DNA of 64,000 nt from Bemisia tabaci. Taxonomy: Eukaryota; Arthropoda; Insecta; Hemiptera; Aleyrodidae. The first letter of the stretch is position 1. Each line of letters opens with the position of its first letter. The stretch spans positions 58,620,851 through 58,684,850 of the forward strand of contig NC_092796.1 in assembly GCF_918797505.1 (NCBI RefSeq), read 5' to 3'. The notes under the pieces are model-generated. The model was given only the letters and a program-made list of their open reading frames with translations, made no database searches and had not been told where the DNA came from. This document shows positions 1-12,811 of this stretch, one piece after another. The translations under genes and the position numbers were made by a program.

Positions 1-122
1 CTACAGCATAAGTCACCTCTATTTTTCTGATGCTGTATATGCTTGGGTTTCTAAAATGTATTGCCTTGTTTTTACTCAATTGCCAATTTTATTTCATGCT
101 TAATTTTTATTTTCTTTCCTAG

Positions 123-220
123 GTGAAGTTGATGAGAGCAATACAAGGGAAAAATTATTTTGGGCACTAAAAGGAGAAAAATGCAATGCTTCTATTTGTC
201 TGAACACATGGTTGTTATAA
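123..220 (+). CDS. Terminal coding exon of an unidentified + strand gene (5' part lies outside the window)
   Basis: A pyrimidine-rich stretch ending in CTAG (about 108-122) is followed by an open frame read from base 125 to a TAA at 218-220. It encodes about 31 residues, starting EVDESNTREKLFWALKG and ending in NTWLL. An AATAAA lies 29 bases after the stop. Acceptor, open frame, stop and poly(A) signal at normal spacing together suggest a real last exon. I do not recognise the protein family from so short a tail. The rest of the gene would lie to the left of the window. A chance open frame remains possible. Confidence 0.5.
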
Positions 221-248
221 TGGGAATGGATGAAGTTGTCTAGAAAAA

Positions 249-254
249 AATAAA
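249..254 (+). promoter_or_regulatory. Poly(A) signal AATAAA of the left-edge gene
   Basis: AATAAA lies 29 bases downstream of the TAA at 218-220 and supports the end of a + strand transcript here. Confidence 0.5.
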
Positions 255-1696
255 CCTTTAAATTTCGGTGTTGTTAGGTGTATAGCAAAAAAAGTGAGGT
301 TGTTGCAGAACTTATGGCAATACTAATTAGACCTTTCCTTCCCCTTAGAGAATATAAAGAGAGAGAGATCCAGGCCTGTGTACTTGGATTATAATAAATA
401 TCTACAGGCGAGTAAATATTGGAACAAATAAACAGAAAAACCGGGTATACTGACTACCTACCTAACAATAAGCCTTCCTGTCAAACCTGACAGCAAAACT
501 GCGAAGGGATCAGAAGAGGACTGCAGATTAATAGAAAATGATTAACATATAAGAAAGAGAGGTGGTTAATGGAAAATTTCTTGAATAGCATATTTTTTAA
601 AATGATGAAGAAAAATAGCCAGCCGAGTTGAATGACGTTTTCTGCTGGCAAATTCAATCAAATAGAATGATTGAGAGTGAAATAAATTGGAATAAAATAA
701 AATAAAAATTGCACGAATAATGAGAAATTTTAATTCATACGAGGAGATCGGGCGACTATGATGAAAAGCGCGCGCGGTAACATTCCGTCATTCAACTTTC
801 CCTCTTATAATCACGTGGGTCAAATTCCGCGGATCAAAATTGCAACCACACAGACGCGAGGAAAATTGAGACATAAATTGAGTTCCGAACGCGGGCATAA
901 CATGTTTGAGGATTCGATATCCAAAGACGAAGAACAATTAATCACAGAATGGGTTGATAAAAATTATTAGACACGCTGAAATAAAAATTCTGGTGTGTTA
1001 CGTGATTGTTCGACTGTTGAGACGGTCTTTTGATCAATCGAGTCCGGAGGGAATGAGGGGAGCTAAAACACTTTCGTCCTTTACGATCGGAATTGAGGTT
1101 AAAAGTGATAAGATTTTGAAAGGGATTAAACATATAATGCTTTAAAATTAACGAGAACTCAATGGTAGAGACTGACAAAATAGCGGAAAAGAGAAGTCTA
1201 GAAGTGAGTTTCAGAAAGGAGGATTGACTAACCTTTTGCAATAAAGTCCTAGATAATGGTTGAATTCCAATTTGTTTGATTTTCACAAAAGCAGCAGACG
1301 ATTTTCTACGCACTTGAGTAGTTTGTCCTAGTTGGCACAATTTCTCTACACCGCGAGCACAGAGCCTGCCGGACCCGATACACGCCATAGTACAAACTAT
1401 TATGAACTTACGGTCACTTAGCATGATTTTTTCTCTAACATTATCACTAGTCTTCTTTCGTCAGCTGATCTTCAAAACTTTGGAGAGGGAACTTCGGAGG
1501 TCGGTGCTCACCAAACACCGCGAACAATCAACGTTGAGCCTCTCAAGAACAACAACAACAACAGCCCTCAAAATGTAAACATTGCGCGCTGTAGTGATAA
1601 GAATTCGTTCAATTTGTTTCACATAGTAAAGTGTAAAATTGTACAGAAATTGATTTTTTTTGGTAATAATTGTGCTCCGAGCGAATATTCTGCAAA
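255..1696. other. Intergenic region upstream of UBA3
   Basis: No recognisable gene was found. Open frames on both strands (for example 758-970 +, 942-1424 -) have no recognisable domains. The last few hundred bases should contain the UBA3 promoter and 5' UTR, but I see no clear core promoter motif. Confidence 0.5.
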
Positions 1697-4600
1697 ATGA
1701 GTAATTCCTCAAGTTCCCAGGGCCATGACAGCTCATCTCATCGATGGAATCATTTGAAGAAAGTACTGGAAAGACCTGGACCCTTTTGCCATCCAGAATT
1801 TGAATGCAGCCCTGAAACTCTTAATTTTTTGATGTCATCTTGCAAAATTTTAGTCGTTGGAGCTGGCGGTCTAGGATGTGAGCTTTTGAAGAACTTAGCG
1901 ATGATGGGTTTCAAGCACATTCATGTTATTGATATGGACACTATTGATCTATCCAACTTGAATCGGCAATTTCTTTTTCGTCAGAAAGACATAGGTTCTT
2001 CAAAAGCAGAAGTTGCAGCTAAATTTATCAATGCTCGAGTACCAGGCTGCAATGTAGTGCCCCATTTTTGTAAAATTCAAGATTTTGACTCTGATTTCTA
2101 CAGGCAGTTTCATATTGTTGTGTGTGGCTTAGATTCAATTATTGCCAGGCGTTGGATCAATGGAATGTTAGTATCTTTACTCTCCTATGATGATAATGAA
2201 GAGCTAGATCCATCATCGATTATACCCATGATTGATGGTGGCACTGAAGGATTCAAAGGAAGTGCCCGTGTAATTTTGCCTGGAATGTCCGCCTGTGTTG
2301 ATTGTACTCTCGATCTATATCCTCCTCAGGTAAAACTCCTATTCTTTCTCTATTTTATATTTAAGTACTGATTATTGATGAGAACTGAATTGTGTTCTTT
2401 AACTATCCCTCCTCATCTCAAGCCTAAGTATTTTTCTAATTCTTTTAACAAATCACAGTTGTCTCAGACAGGAATAATCAAAGATAATGAAACTTGTCTC
2501 AGAGCGCAATAAAAAGATTGAGGATCTCTAAAACGCCTTTCGGTTTGAGTTGTCAGTCGTTCTTTGTTTGATGTTATTAATCATTAATTGACATTGACTT
2601 TCTTCAGCCATATCTAAATTCCGTAAAAATTCAACATAGCAAATGTTTGATAGGCTCTTCTGATGGCACAGCAGGGTAGGTGGCTCCTAACTGGGGGAAG
2701 TAAGTAATGAATGAACAAATGTCGCATCGGAAAAATGGCAACATTCAAATAAATATATATAGTAATCAATAAGCCAACTGTTGAATGATGCATTTAGGTT
2801 GATGTGACATTTTTCCATTCTTTTCTTTCCTCATTTCAAGCTTTGAACCTGTTAGGTAGGTAAGGCAATATCTTGGATACAGCGCTATTGCTGAAGGAAG
2901 AAACAACATCCTATTAAGGTGATCTCATCGATAGTGCACAATCTAAATATCTGCATTATGTAGTGTCTGTGGTTTTATGCTGTTTCCACTCTTTTATGTC
3001 ATTTTTACAATTATTCTTGGGAAAAATTGCAGGTTGTGTATCCTCTTTGCACCATTGCTAGCACACCTCGACTACCAGAGCATTGTATTGAGTACGTCAA
3101 AGTAATCCAGTGGCCTAAGGAAAACCCTTTTGATGCATCCATAGATGGTGATGACCCAACTCATCTCAACTGGATCTTTGAAAAAGCCAGCGAGAGGGCA
3201 ACTCAATATGGTAATTAACTTGTTAACTAGTTAGAGTGTCTTCTGAACTATGCAGTATAAGCCAAGAGTAAATTATTTTATAGCTCTACATCATTTTACC
3301 AACAATTTTAATTTTTTCCAGCTAGTGAAAAGTTTTTGTTAAAGCTCAGTTTTATTTATGAGTATCTTGGTTGCGGTGAGTTCAGTGTGGGGAAAGAAAG
3401 AAGGTCTGGCGATGGAACGCCACTGGTTTCGCTCTTATTTGAGCACTTCAGGCAAACATAGTCTCTCACTTCAAACTTGAAGTTCGTTCGAAAAAAAAAA
3501 AAAAAAAATTAAAATCGTTGGTGTTGCAGTATAAATTCACAGCATATTTTGTGTATTTTGCTCCACATTGACAGAGTCATCTATTACGATACCAAACACA
3601 GAAACATGCACACACAGTTTGTAGGCTATTAGTACTTGTGGCCATTGTTCCAGACTCTCTTTTGAGTTTTAGGAGCCAGATATTCTGATTGAGACAAAGA
3701 GCTTTTGGCGCTTTCAAAATTTAAATTTTATTCAACTGAAACAAAATTTGTGTGGATTTCTATTAAAAATAGAAGAACTAGAAGCACCCAATTATAAGTC
3801 GTTCAAATGATACTAGGTAAGTACTCATTTTTCGATTTTGAGGAAATGAGCTCGAAGTGTCAAAATTATGATTGCGATAATTTTATGAGGTTTGGTTGAT
3901 TTTTCAGGAGCGTTTAGCGTAGTAGCGCATGTGGATTTTGAATTTTTTTAGCAGCTATAGATTAAATCTTGTAATGTAAGACTCTTACCCAACTCATGAG
4001 TTCTTGCAAGAAGTTTAGTTAGTTAAAACATAATCCTGTAAGAGTCGTGAAGCATACAATTTCAAGAGTTATGGAATGGCTTAAAGAGGTGGTGTTCTTT
4101 TTCAACGAATTGATGAATAGTCTGTAATGAAGACATTTGTGTGTGTGTTTTTGGAGTGGCATTCAGTTTTTCAGACCCGACCTATCGCGGATTCTTGAAT
4201 GAGCGATAGCACCTTGTGCATATGTATGCAAAAAAATCATTGAAAAATTAAATGAGTATTGTCATGAGCGCATTCCTTCTAATGGCAAAACTTATGGCTG
4301 AAGAGGATTTGATAAAAATTAGTATAACATGACCTATAAATTAACTTTTTTCTTTAAATTATAGCTGTCATTTCATCGGTTTTTAAACTGCTCTTCTAAC
4401 ATGAAATGCTCTCTTATATATACCCTTGGATTGATTATTTCTGTCCAGGTATATTGGGAGTCACATATCGACTTGTTCAAGGCGTTGTCAAGAACATTAT
4501 TCCAGCTGTTGCTTCAACCAATGCTGTCGTAGCTGCTGCCTGTGCTACTGAAGTTTTCAAGATGGCCACAAGTTGTTGTAAACCCTTAAACAATTTCATG

Positions 4601-4993
4601 ATTTTTAATGATATCGATGGTATTTACACATATTTATATGAAGCTGAGAAAAATGAGAACTGTCTAGCTTGTAAACCTAGCTCTATACCTAAGTATTTAA
4701 AACTAACATCTAATGAAATGAAATTACAAGAGTTGATTCAACTTCTGATGGATAGTCCTACATTCCGTATGAAAAATCCTGGATTAGCAGTGAATATTGA
4801 AGGCAAAAATCGTACACTTTACATGTCAACTGTGCCAAGTATAGAAGTGAAGACCCGTGAAAATTTAAAAAAGAAACTAAGTGAATTGGATATTCATGAT
4901 GGAACAAAAATTATGATCGCTGATGCTACAACTCCAAACACGATAGAAATTGTCTTAAGTATTCCCACTTTCATGGAAATGTCAAATGAATAG
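1697..4993 (+). CDS. Uba3: NEDD8-activating enzyme E1 catalytic subunit (UBA3)
   Basis: This is the catalytic half of the APPBP1/UBA3 heterodimer. It adenylates NEDD8, holds it as a thioester and passes it to the E2 UBC12 for cullin neddylation. I assemble three exons: 1697-2329, 3033-3210 and 4449-4993 (1356 nt, 451 aa; human UBA3 is about 460 aa). Visible features are the nucleotide-binding loop GAGGLG (residues 55-60), DLSNLNRQF, the zinc-type pair CVDC with the later CLAC, and the active-site Cys217 in [18 protein letters not shown] follows, and the C-terminal E2-binding ubiquitin-like domain ends in a TAG at 4991-4993. The ATG at 1697 was chosen because it is the first ATG in frame; the frame is open further upstream but without ATG. 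The last exon joins in phase ([11 protein letters not shown]), matching the family. It is convergent with frataxin. The two introns hold no other gene. Confidence 0.95.
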
Positions 4994-7340
4994 TAATTTC
5001 TTTCCAAAATCTTTACCAAGCACTGGCTCATCCTTTTTAACTGTAAAATATGTCTCAAAGATTTTAAAAAAATCCATCGTAAATTTTATTTTCATGCAGG
5101 TTTCTCAAAATCCACCTGGCCTAATTAGTATTAGCTAAGGAGTCAATGCTTTGTCAAACTAATGACAATTTTTTCTAAACCTTTTTCCTTTTCGTATCAA
5201 AAGATGCTTACCAACCATTGTTTTATTAATTTTTTTTTTATTTATTTCTTTGAAAAAATAACATCATTGAAACATAAATTATCTCTTGTCTTGTTCTTTA
5301 AGTATATTTTTCCAGATTGGTTCACGGCTTTGTGAACTCTTGACTTGAGCAACTGTTCAGGTCATGATGTTTTTCTTCAAACTTTGATGAGAGGTAGCCT
5401 TTTAGGGGTATCTTTGTCCTTAAAAAATGTATTACATCTCAGAAACAGTAAAATCTCCACAAGCATATCGTTCATGGAAAATGAGAGAAATTCAAAGTGA
5501 GTACTTCATTGTTTTTGCCTCTTTAATATACTGTGCAATGCGAGATGAGCATTTTTTTAACAGTTCATCTCCATAGAAATGTACAACATGAAACATTAGT
5601 ACTAGAGTCGCTCCAAAAGTAAATATATTTTTACCCCAACTTCTAAACTGCTGCACAAAATTAAAATCTGTAAGCGTCTTATTGGTCTCACTCTCAGCTC
5701 TGTAGCAAATTATATTTGTTTAAAGTTGGTTGTCTGGTTGTGTGAAATTTTGAATCTATTTGGTGGGGATATGGATGCACAAAAAGCAAATTAGCTTGCG
5801 CTCTAGGGAACCAAATTTACACGACTATGTGCAGCTTGTTAAAAAGCTGTGAGTATGACCCATAAGTGGCAATTTACAAATCTTATTCTTATGCAGAAGG
5901 TAAGAAGTTATACCAAAAAGGTACTTTTGGAACAATTCCTCTAAGAGAAGATACTGTTCTCATACTTATCAAGATTTTGAAATCGCTTCTCATCAAATTA
6001 AATAACCAACGTTTTGATACATATCGACGGTGAAACTACCAAACCACGTATCTCGGTTTGCGACGTCGCAGACTTCCTGTCATACTTTATTTTTTAGATG
6101 AAAAACTACTTAACGTCCAGTCTTGAAAATTTCTGTGGTTTTTCCTCTTCGTACGGAGAAAATTCTGTGAAAATTTCAAGGAATGATATTGATTTGGTCT
6201 ACTTCAAAAAAATAAAATGTGAGCGTAGATTTTTAAACACCGCAAACGAGATACGTGGTTTGGTAGTTTCACCGTCGATATGCTAATAAGCAAGAAGATG
6301 CTACCCTCCTCTTAACTTTTCTTATTATTTATGAGTCATCTGAGTCATCTCTTCTGATTTTGGACTGTTGTTCTTCAATCACAGTGATAGATTTTGGATG
6401 ATCAGGAGGGTCAGCAAAACGGAGAGGGCACATAATTTGTTCCTTAGGCAAAAGAACATTAGAGATGAGGCTGAAAAACTAGAAGTTTCCATAGAGTATC
6501 TTCTCAAAATAACAACCAGACTAATTTGAAAACTTTTGAATTTTGATACGCCACTACCTTAATCTGAGGATGGTCACAGATTTTAAATTTGCCTTCGACA
6601 CTTCCTTTTTATTACTTTTTCAATAATGGAAGGTTCTCATTGTAACCCTTAAGAGAAAAGTTGCTATTAACTGTAATCCACACAAGAGATGATTTACTAC
6701 TTGAAAATTAAGAATTTCCCTGCTTAAGGGGTTATGATGTTGCGAGGTTTGTGGAACATTGGTTTAAACTAGAACATTACGACTTAAAAATTGACAGAAA
6801 TAATCGTATGAGTTCCTTCTGTTAATATCTTCTTGACCTTCCATCCATGATAACATTCCAATTACATTGTTTCTTTCTTCAAAGTGAAAATTATTCACTA
6901 AAACGCCACACATCCTTGCCCTCTTTTCAGGGGTCAGGAAATTTACTCAGAATGATTGATAGTGGTCTAGCAATTTTTTACAGCCCATAGGGATAATACA
7001 AGGATGCAAGGACAGTGAATCAGCAAAAAACAGCTAAGCTTTCACCAGCTTCTTCCTCATTGTCTGTTGATTATTTTCGTTAAAAGCTATGGTTTGTGTG
7101 AAAGGTTTAATTTATTCAACATAGATATCTACTTAGATATATTTATTTATTTTCTTTTTACATCAAATAACGCTCTGAAGAAAAGCAAACCTAAACAATT
7201 TTCCTTCACTTCACGATCCTTGCTTCAATTGTAAGACAAATATAGTTACATGTATGTGCAAATGAAGGAAATAACAATTTTCTTAAAAATAAAAACATGA
7301 ACCTCACAAGATGACAAGAGCTTAAATAGAGAATTAAATT
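4994..7340. other. 3' intergenic region between the convergent genes UBA3 and frataxin
   Basis: AT-rich sequence holding both 3' UTRs. A palindromic transposon at 6020-6282 is described separately. I see no other gene. No canonical AATAAA was found close behind the UBA3 stop. On the frataxin strand, TTTATT (AATAAA reversed) occurs near 7143-7152. Confidence 0.5.
6020..6282. mobile_element. Palindromic MITE with about 35-bp terminal inverted repeats
   Basis: The left end CATATCGACGGTGAAACTAC is matched by its reverse complement at the right end, and the symmetry continues through AAACCACGTATCTCG. The 263-bp element codes for nothing credible. Related copies or remnants lie at 20562-20810, 50506-50903 and 51646-51910. 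I cannot settle the target-site duplication, so the superfamily is open. Confidence 0.8.
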
Positions 7341-9362
7341 TTAATCTTGGCCACTGAAGGCACATTGATAAAAGTTCACCTCCTGTCTAACTATTTTGGA
7401 AATTTCAGACTGGAGAAGTTGATGAAGAGATTCTTGAGTGTGTCGATAGATCCAGGCTTTTTTACTGGATTCAAAATCATACCTTCTAGGTCCACTGGTA
7501 GGAGAACTCAGCCATATTTGTTTATTTGGAGTTTGTCTGTTGATTACGTACACTCCATGAGGAGCACCAAAATTTACCGTGAGTACACCATCCTGCAGGC
7601 AAATCAAAATTGAAGATGTGAAAAAATTGAAAGTCATAAAATAAATTTCAAAGGAGAATCCCACACAGTGATGCCAGGCGTACGGATTTATCCGTGCCGC
7701 GCGGACATTCCCTATACCGACACGGACCGCATACGGACCAAAACCTCATGGGAAAACCGTTCCCTATCTTAAAATATCCGTACGCGTGACGTCACAGAAT
7801 GACGCTCAGCCAATAGCAGCACGGAGAGCGGTAGAGCGTACGGATCTCGCACACGAAGCACCCGGGAACACTGATCCCACACACAGACAGTATCATGAGC
7901 AATCTTTGCATACATATTTTTCAACTTCACGTACTTCAGAGGAAATTAGGAATCATTTCCTTGTATGGATCGGAATCCTTTATAGAGCTTTAAGTATGAG
8001 TAATTTTAACGAAACTTTAAATGATCTGAAACTTGACCATTCTGGGAAGAGTATCTCAAATAAAACTATAAGGCTCAATTTTATAAAAATTAAAAACCTA
8101 TAGCTGTTTTCTTGCTGTCTTGCTGATCTCAAAGGAAACATCATATTCCTCTTTTCTATTTCACCTCGGTAAGTACTGGTTGTAGCTAAAGTATTAAGAA
8201 TTTGACATTTGTACCTTCACTGACTGCTGACATGAATAAAATTATCACAGATAAAACCTCCCCTGTTTTAGAGAGAGAGGGTCACTTAAAGAGAGGAGTA
8301 ATTACATGTAAGGAAGGAGAAAAAAAGATACTTACTCCATAGGTTACATCCGCTGCAGTAAGATGTGCTGAATTTTCAACTAAATCTTCAAAATATTCAC
8401 AGAGGGAATCTAATGTTTCATCGCAAACTTTATGGTAATCAAACTCGTTACAATTTCTGAAAAAGACAGCAAATTTGAAGATATGTGTGAAAAAACGGCC
8501 AAAAATGCCTCAAGGCTTTTTCAAATTTTGAACACTTAACTTGACGAAGTATCTCCCTAAACGCCTAAAACTGGTTGCAGTTTGGGTTAGACGCGCCGGG
8601 TTGCGAAATTGCCATTTTTTATGCTACAGCATTCGCTTTGCTGTTGCATAATGCACTGTTTTAGATATATTTATTTATGCAGAAATCTTTTGACCTTGTT
8701 GTCTTGTGTGAGAAAAAGTACGCAAGGCGCTGAGTTAAAAGTTTGAGTGGTGATGTGAAAACTGCCTATAAAAATTTGAAGGTGATTGCACTGCTTATGA
8801 ATCGGCTGATTACCTCTGCTGAAATCTAGATTTGTGCCAATTCTTTCATTTATCTAGAAGTTTAGGTGAAGTACTTGGAATCTCATCTTCCAAAGAGGGG
8901 GGCAATAAATCAGTACATCAAACCACTGGGTAAGAGTCTTATATGCCAGTACCAATGAGGTTGTGAATTCACTGATAAAGCCAGCTGCTTAAATATGAGA
9001 GTTAGCCATTGGTTTTGTAGCACTACCTTACTTGATTCCATCCAAAACGAACATCACAGAGATGACATTTAAGAAACCATGGACTAATTTGAATTCATTT
9101 TGTCAACGTAATGCATAGATAATTAATAGACTACTTACTGGGAAAATTTTTTGCTCAAAGGAAGCCCAGCGCTACAGAGCGTTCCAAACTTGGGACTTAG
9201 GAGAGACCGCTGGATTGTTGAATATACATTGATGTCAGTTATTACGTTTCTTTCCAGTGATAATCTGTTCAGGGATTGATACATAAAACGTGGTGAAGTC
9301 CGAGTATTTTTAAGCGTTATTAGTTGGAGGATAGATCTTCCATTTGAAATGGCACAAGACAT
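7341..9362 (-). CDS. fh: Frataxin, mitochondrial
   Basis: Frataxin acts in the mitochondrial matrix as an allosteric activator of the NFS1-ISCU Fe-S cluster assembly complex. Three exons on the minus strand: 9362-9139, 8456-8336 and 7592-7341 (597 nt, 198 aa; human 210 aa). Exon 1 encodes a basic, Ser/Arg/Leu-rich leader fitting a mitochondrial presequence. Exon 2 gives the acidic first helix (FDYHKVCDETLDSLCEYFED). Exon 3 gives the beta-sheet hallmark DGVLTVNFG, then PNKQIWLSSPTSGPRRYDF and the final helix ESLHQLLQSEI. All junctions agree in phase (CA|A, GGA|GAT). The start at 9362 (MSCAIS) is the likeliest; an ATG in frame further upstream would add a hydrophobic stretch. Its start lies about 750 bp head-to-head from the spindle-F-like gene, so a shared promoter is likely. 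The symbol follows Drosophila usage. Confidence 0.95.
7666..7873. mobile_element. hAT-type MITE with 8-bp target-site duplication
   Basis: A 208-bp element starts CAGTGATGCC and ends GGGAACACTG. It is flanked on both sides by the exact 8-bp direct repeat ATCCCACA (7658-7665 and 7874-7881). The CAGTG termini and 8-bp duplication are typical of the hAT superfamily. It is unusually GC-rich for the region (GTACGGAT and CCGTACGC motifs). It sits in frataxin intron 2. Confidence 0.85.
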
Positions 9363-10107
9363 TGTTTTGTGAATAAGTAAGTAGATGAGCTGCACAAAAG
9401 CTAGAAGAGCACATTCGATCAAATTACATTTTAAAATGTAAGAAATGCTTGACTCAGTGTACACCGAAACAATTTGTGTAAGATAAAATAGTTACAAAAT
9501 AAACTCACGAAATTTGGAAAACTGATTCGTTCTTACTAAGTTCTTTTCTGTGATAAGGCGATAAGGAGAGTAAGTGATAAGAGCGTATGAAAACAATCAA
9601 AGCATGGACTAGTAAACATAACCTCAAACATAAAAAAATGACTGACCAATGAAAAACGTCTTTTTTGTATGTTGATAAAAACTTGATTGATAAGTAGGTA
9701 ACCTCAAATTCAAGTTTATCAAGAGCTTCAAGCGAAAAGAACTGAAACCCTCTAAGAATGTGTGTATCAATCAGTGATTAAATCTGTAATATGAGTTGTC
9801 AACTTAGTTCCTTTAATTCACTTGAAGTATTCCGGAAAATTCTAATCTGTGATTTTAATTAAAGTTTTGGCACTGTTTTGTGAAGTGTTACTTATCCCCT
9901 AAATTCTTATCGTCCAAGGATTTCCGTGATGTTGGAAAATTTCTACCGATAAGGGCTCTAGTCTCCACTCGAAACCTTTTCTTTAACTTGCTATCAGCCC
10001 AACTCTCCCATCTTTCAGAAATCTGGATTTAAAAAATAAACTTTAACCGTGCTCTTTTAAGCTCCACCCTTTGTTGTCAATGTGGAACTTGTGCTGGCAA
10101 CCCAGTA
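9363..10107. promoter_or_regulatory. Probable bidirectional promoter region, frataxin / spindle-F-like gene
   Basis: About 745 bp separate the two divergent start codons. The interval must hold both 5' UTRs and promoters. I see no clear TATA box or other core element, so the assignment rests only on gene orientation. Confidence 0.5.
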
Positions 10108-12811
10108 ATGATCAACGATAAAGATCAGAACATTTTTTCTGGCCTCCAGTCATTTAAAGACGTTTCAATGGATGAAACAACTGCATCTAAATATGCTCTA
10201 CAAGTGGCTTTGCAGACCATGAAAGAAAGATGTCAACAATTACAGAATCGCTTGACATCAGTGGAGGAGGAAAATTTGCGGCTAAAACTCGAGAACCAAA
10301 GGTTTACATCCAGCAATGAAGAGACACAAACCCGCTCATCTTTAGAGGAGCAAGTTACTCAGTTGAACAAACAAAAAGCATCACTTACTCACCACATTTT
10401 CATGGTTGCAAACGAAAACAAACAGCTATGGACCAGGCTTTCACAACTAACTGAAGTCAACGAAACACTGGGTGACCACCTCAACAAAATTTCAGATGCA
10501 CTGAACAAACACACTTCCTCTGCTCCCAAACCCAACAACTCATTAAACCTAGTTAACAAATTGGATAAAAAAGTCACAGGTACGTAAGGTTGTGTGACTT
10601 GTAAGTACCAAACAAAATTGCCTCATTGAGATTTCTGAACATAGTCCATAGACTATTTCAGCCCAGGATAGGAAGCCGGTGGATTTTATCAGAAATCTCA
10701 AAGTGAAGAGGTATCATCAAGGTCCCTAAGTCTTTAAGTAGCATTTAGGTGATTTGCCCTGGGTTTTTTGCGTGGTCGACTTGATGTGTGACTTATTATA
10801 TTGTAAAGTCTCACGTCTCAGCAGATTTTGACTGCTAGCTCAAAAAGAGATCAAAGCCCCTGGGCATGAGCCTTTAGAATAAGGCCCAACTAAGGATTCT
10901 TTTACAGCTGCTTTAAAATTTAGATAGAGCTTTAAGGAAGCTGGTTCCTTTTTTTCTGAAACATGAAAGGTTTCTGAATTGGTCCATTTCTGTGAATCTT
11001 GCAGTCGGATGATCCCCTTTGGGTAGCGACTCATTTTCCTTATATTTCTTTTTCAGTTTCTTTTTAAAACTTAGAACTTTTTTTCCAGGTGCTCGAGATG
11101 AAAGCTTAGAGGAGATTTCCCTAAAGATTTTAAACAGCTTTAAACAAGAGAAGTCTGATTTGGAGCAACAGTACAAAGAGGTATAGTATTTTCAAAATTA
11201 ATCTTGTGCTACTAGGATAGGTGGGGGTAAAAGTATGCATTTTTTGATTTTTCCTGTATTTCCGTGACCGAATTGACTTTTAAGCCGGGAAAAAAGGTCA
11301 GGCACCTACTGCAAGCCCTCACGCACAAGTGCCCTGCGTTGTTCGAATTTAGAAATCAAATCCATGGCCGGACAAATTTTTTAAAAAAAATTGAAAATAC
11401 GTACTTTTGCCCCATTTAATGGGGCAAAAGTTGTCGCGTTTTATCGCTTAAACCTAAATTCAAGTTTGAACAATGAAAATCATGCACTAGCCCTAAATGT
11501 GATAAGGATAATAAACAAGGAGGTGCCATTTTAAGGAAGTCATCCTGTTGTGAAAATTGATTTTCGTAGTGAAACCCCTCCAAAATATTAAATTCAATCA
11601 TAAAAAAATTACCGGGCTTACTAATTAGGTATTTTAATCTTATCTGTGCAGATGGTGGAACTTCAAAAAATTCAGGCTGAACTCTCATCTTGTGGCGACT
11701 TTGAGAGCCCAGTGAGTGATGTTAGCAGTGATGCAATTTTGGCAGAAATGAAAAACTGCAAGAACCAGTTGAATATAATGGAAAAGACTGTGGTGAATCA
11801 ACAAAGGCTTTTACTCTCTGTTCTTGAAAAAATAAAAAAAAAAGGTACGTATCATGCTCCTACTTTTTGTTCTTGGAAAATATAGGAGGAAGTATGCACC
11901 TATTCTGCCATGCCAAAGAAAAGAATGGTGATTTGGAAATAATTATATGTGCTTATGCTGTGAATTGTTACTCTGAAGGATAAGTAGAACAAAATGTTCG
12001 TACTTAACAAACTGATTTTTCAATTTTAACATAGGTGAAAGAGGATTGCGACCTACCCATTACACCGCGTGTAGGTACCTAATGAATATTAAGTCTTATG
12101 CTCAATAGCCTATTTTTTGCACATCCGTTTTTTTTTTAATAGCATTGTGGGAGGGGCATTTGTAAAGTAAGGGTATGTCGTTTGCTCCCAGAACTAAATG
12201 AAGATTAGTCAGCAAGAAATTTCTTGATCGCCCACTTTTTTTTCCAAAGAGGTCTTGGTTTGTTCTTTTTTTTTTTTATTTGGTGCATTAGCTCGCCTGC
12301 AATGTCATTACTTTTCTGTGCTCAAAATATTTGCACTCTGCATAGCGTGTCAGATATCTGGATTTTCTTCATTGATAGCTCTGATAAGAATTGAATTGAT
12401 CACTCCAATGCACTGAAAGTCACACTCTGTCTAACACTCTAACTTTTACTCAAAACAACTACCTACAAACCATCTCAAAAAATTAATGATTTTCTCTTTT
12501 AAGGGGCTCAATCCAAAGGAAGCTGTCCGGCATGCAAAGAACGGAAATCGCAGGATGTTTCTGCTGCCGTCGAAATTCCTCTGCAGCACATGACAGACAA
12601 GGATTTCATTGATGAGAGTGGAATGGTACAAGATACTGAAAACTCAGGAGCTAGAGTTTGTCCTATCTGTGCCAGGATTTTTAAGTGTGTGGATGATGAT
12701 GGCAAGGACTTTACTATCTTCCAAGATCATGTAAATGAGCATTTTATTGAAGATGATGAAAGTGAAGTCACCAGTATTCTAGACCAGTTTGAGGTGCTTG
12801 GACCCCACTAA
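10108..12811 (+). CDS. Spindle-F-like coiled-coil adaptor with C-terminal zinc finger
   Basis: Four exons: 10108-10579, 11089-11180, 11652-11844 and 12504-12811 (1065 nt, 354 aa). The N-terminal third is a long heptad-type coiled coil beginning ASKYALQVALQTMKERC and running through VEEENLRLKLENQ. A second helical segment lies in exons 2-3. The last exon has a CPAC pair (Cys260/263) and a C-terminal C2H2 finger (Cys305, Cys308, His328, His332; CPICARIF ... FQDHVNEHF). That finger resembles those of the TAX1BP1/NDP52 group of TBK1-axis adaptors. Length and N-terminal sequence fit Spindle-F, the Drosophila partner of the kinase Ik2 (IKK-epsilon) that acts on microtubule and actin organisation. 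The name rests on remembered family sequence; the fallback is an autophagy-receptor-like or NAP1/SINTBAD-like adaptor. It is convergent with MRPL32. Confidence 0.7.

Noticed and set aside
758..970. 70-codon + strand frame
   Set aside because: No homology pattern, no splice context and no conserved composition.
942..1424. 160-codon minus-strand open frame, possibly a first exon with a donor near 1230
   Set aside because: No domain and no plausible partner exon to the left on that strand. The composition looks like chance.
7786..8103. 105-codon + strand frame in frataxin intron 2
   Set aside because: Begins inside the hAT MITE (7666-7873) and runs into intron. Not a gene.
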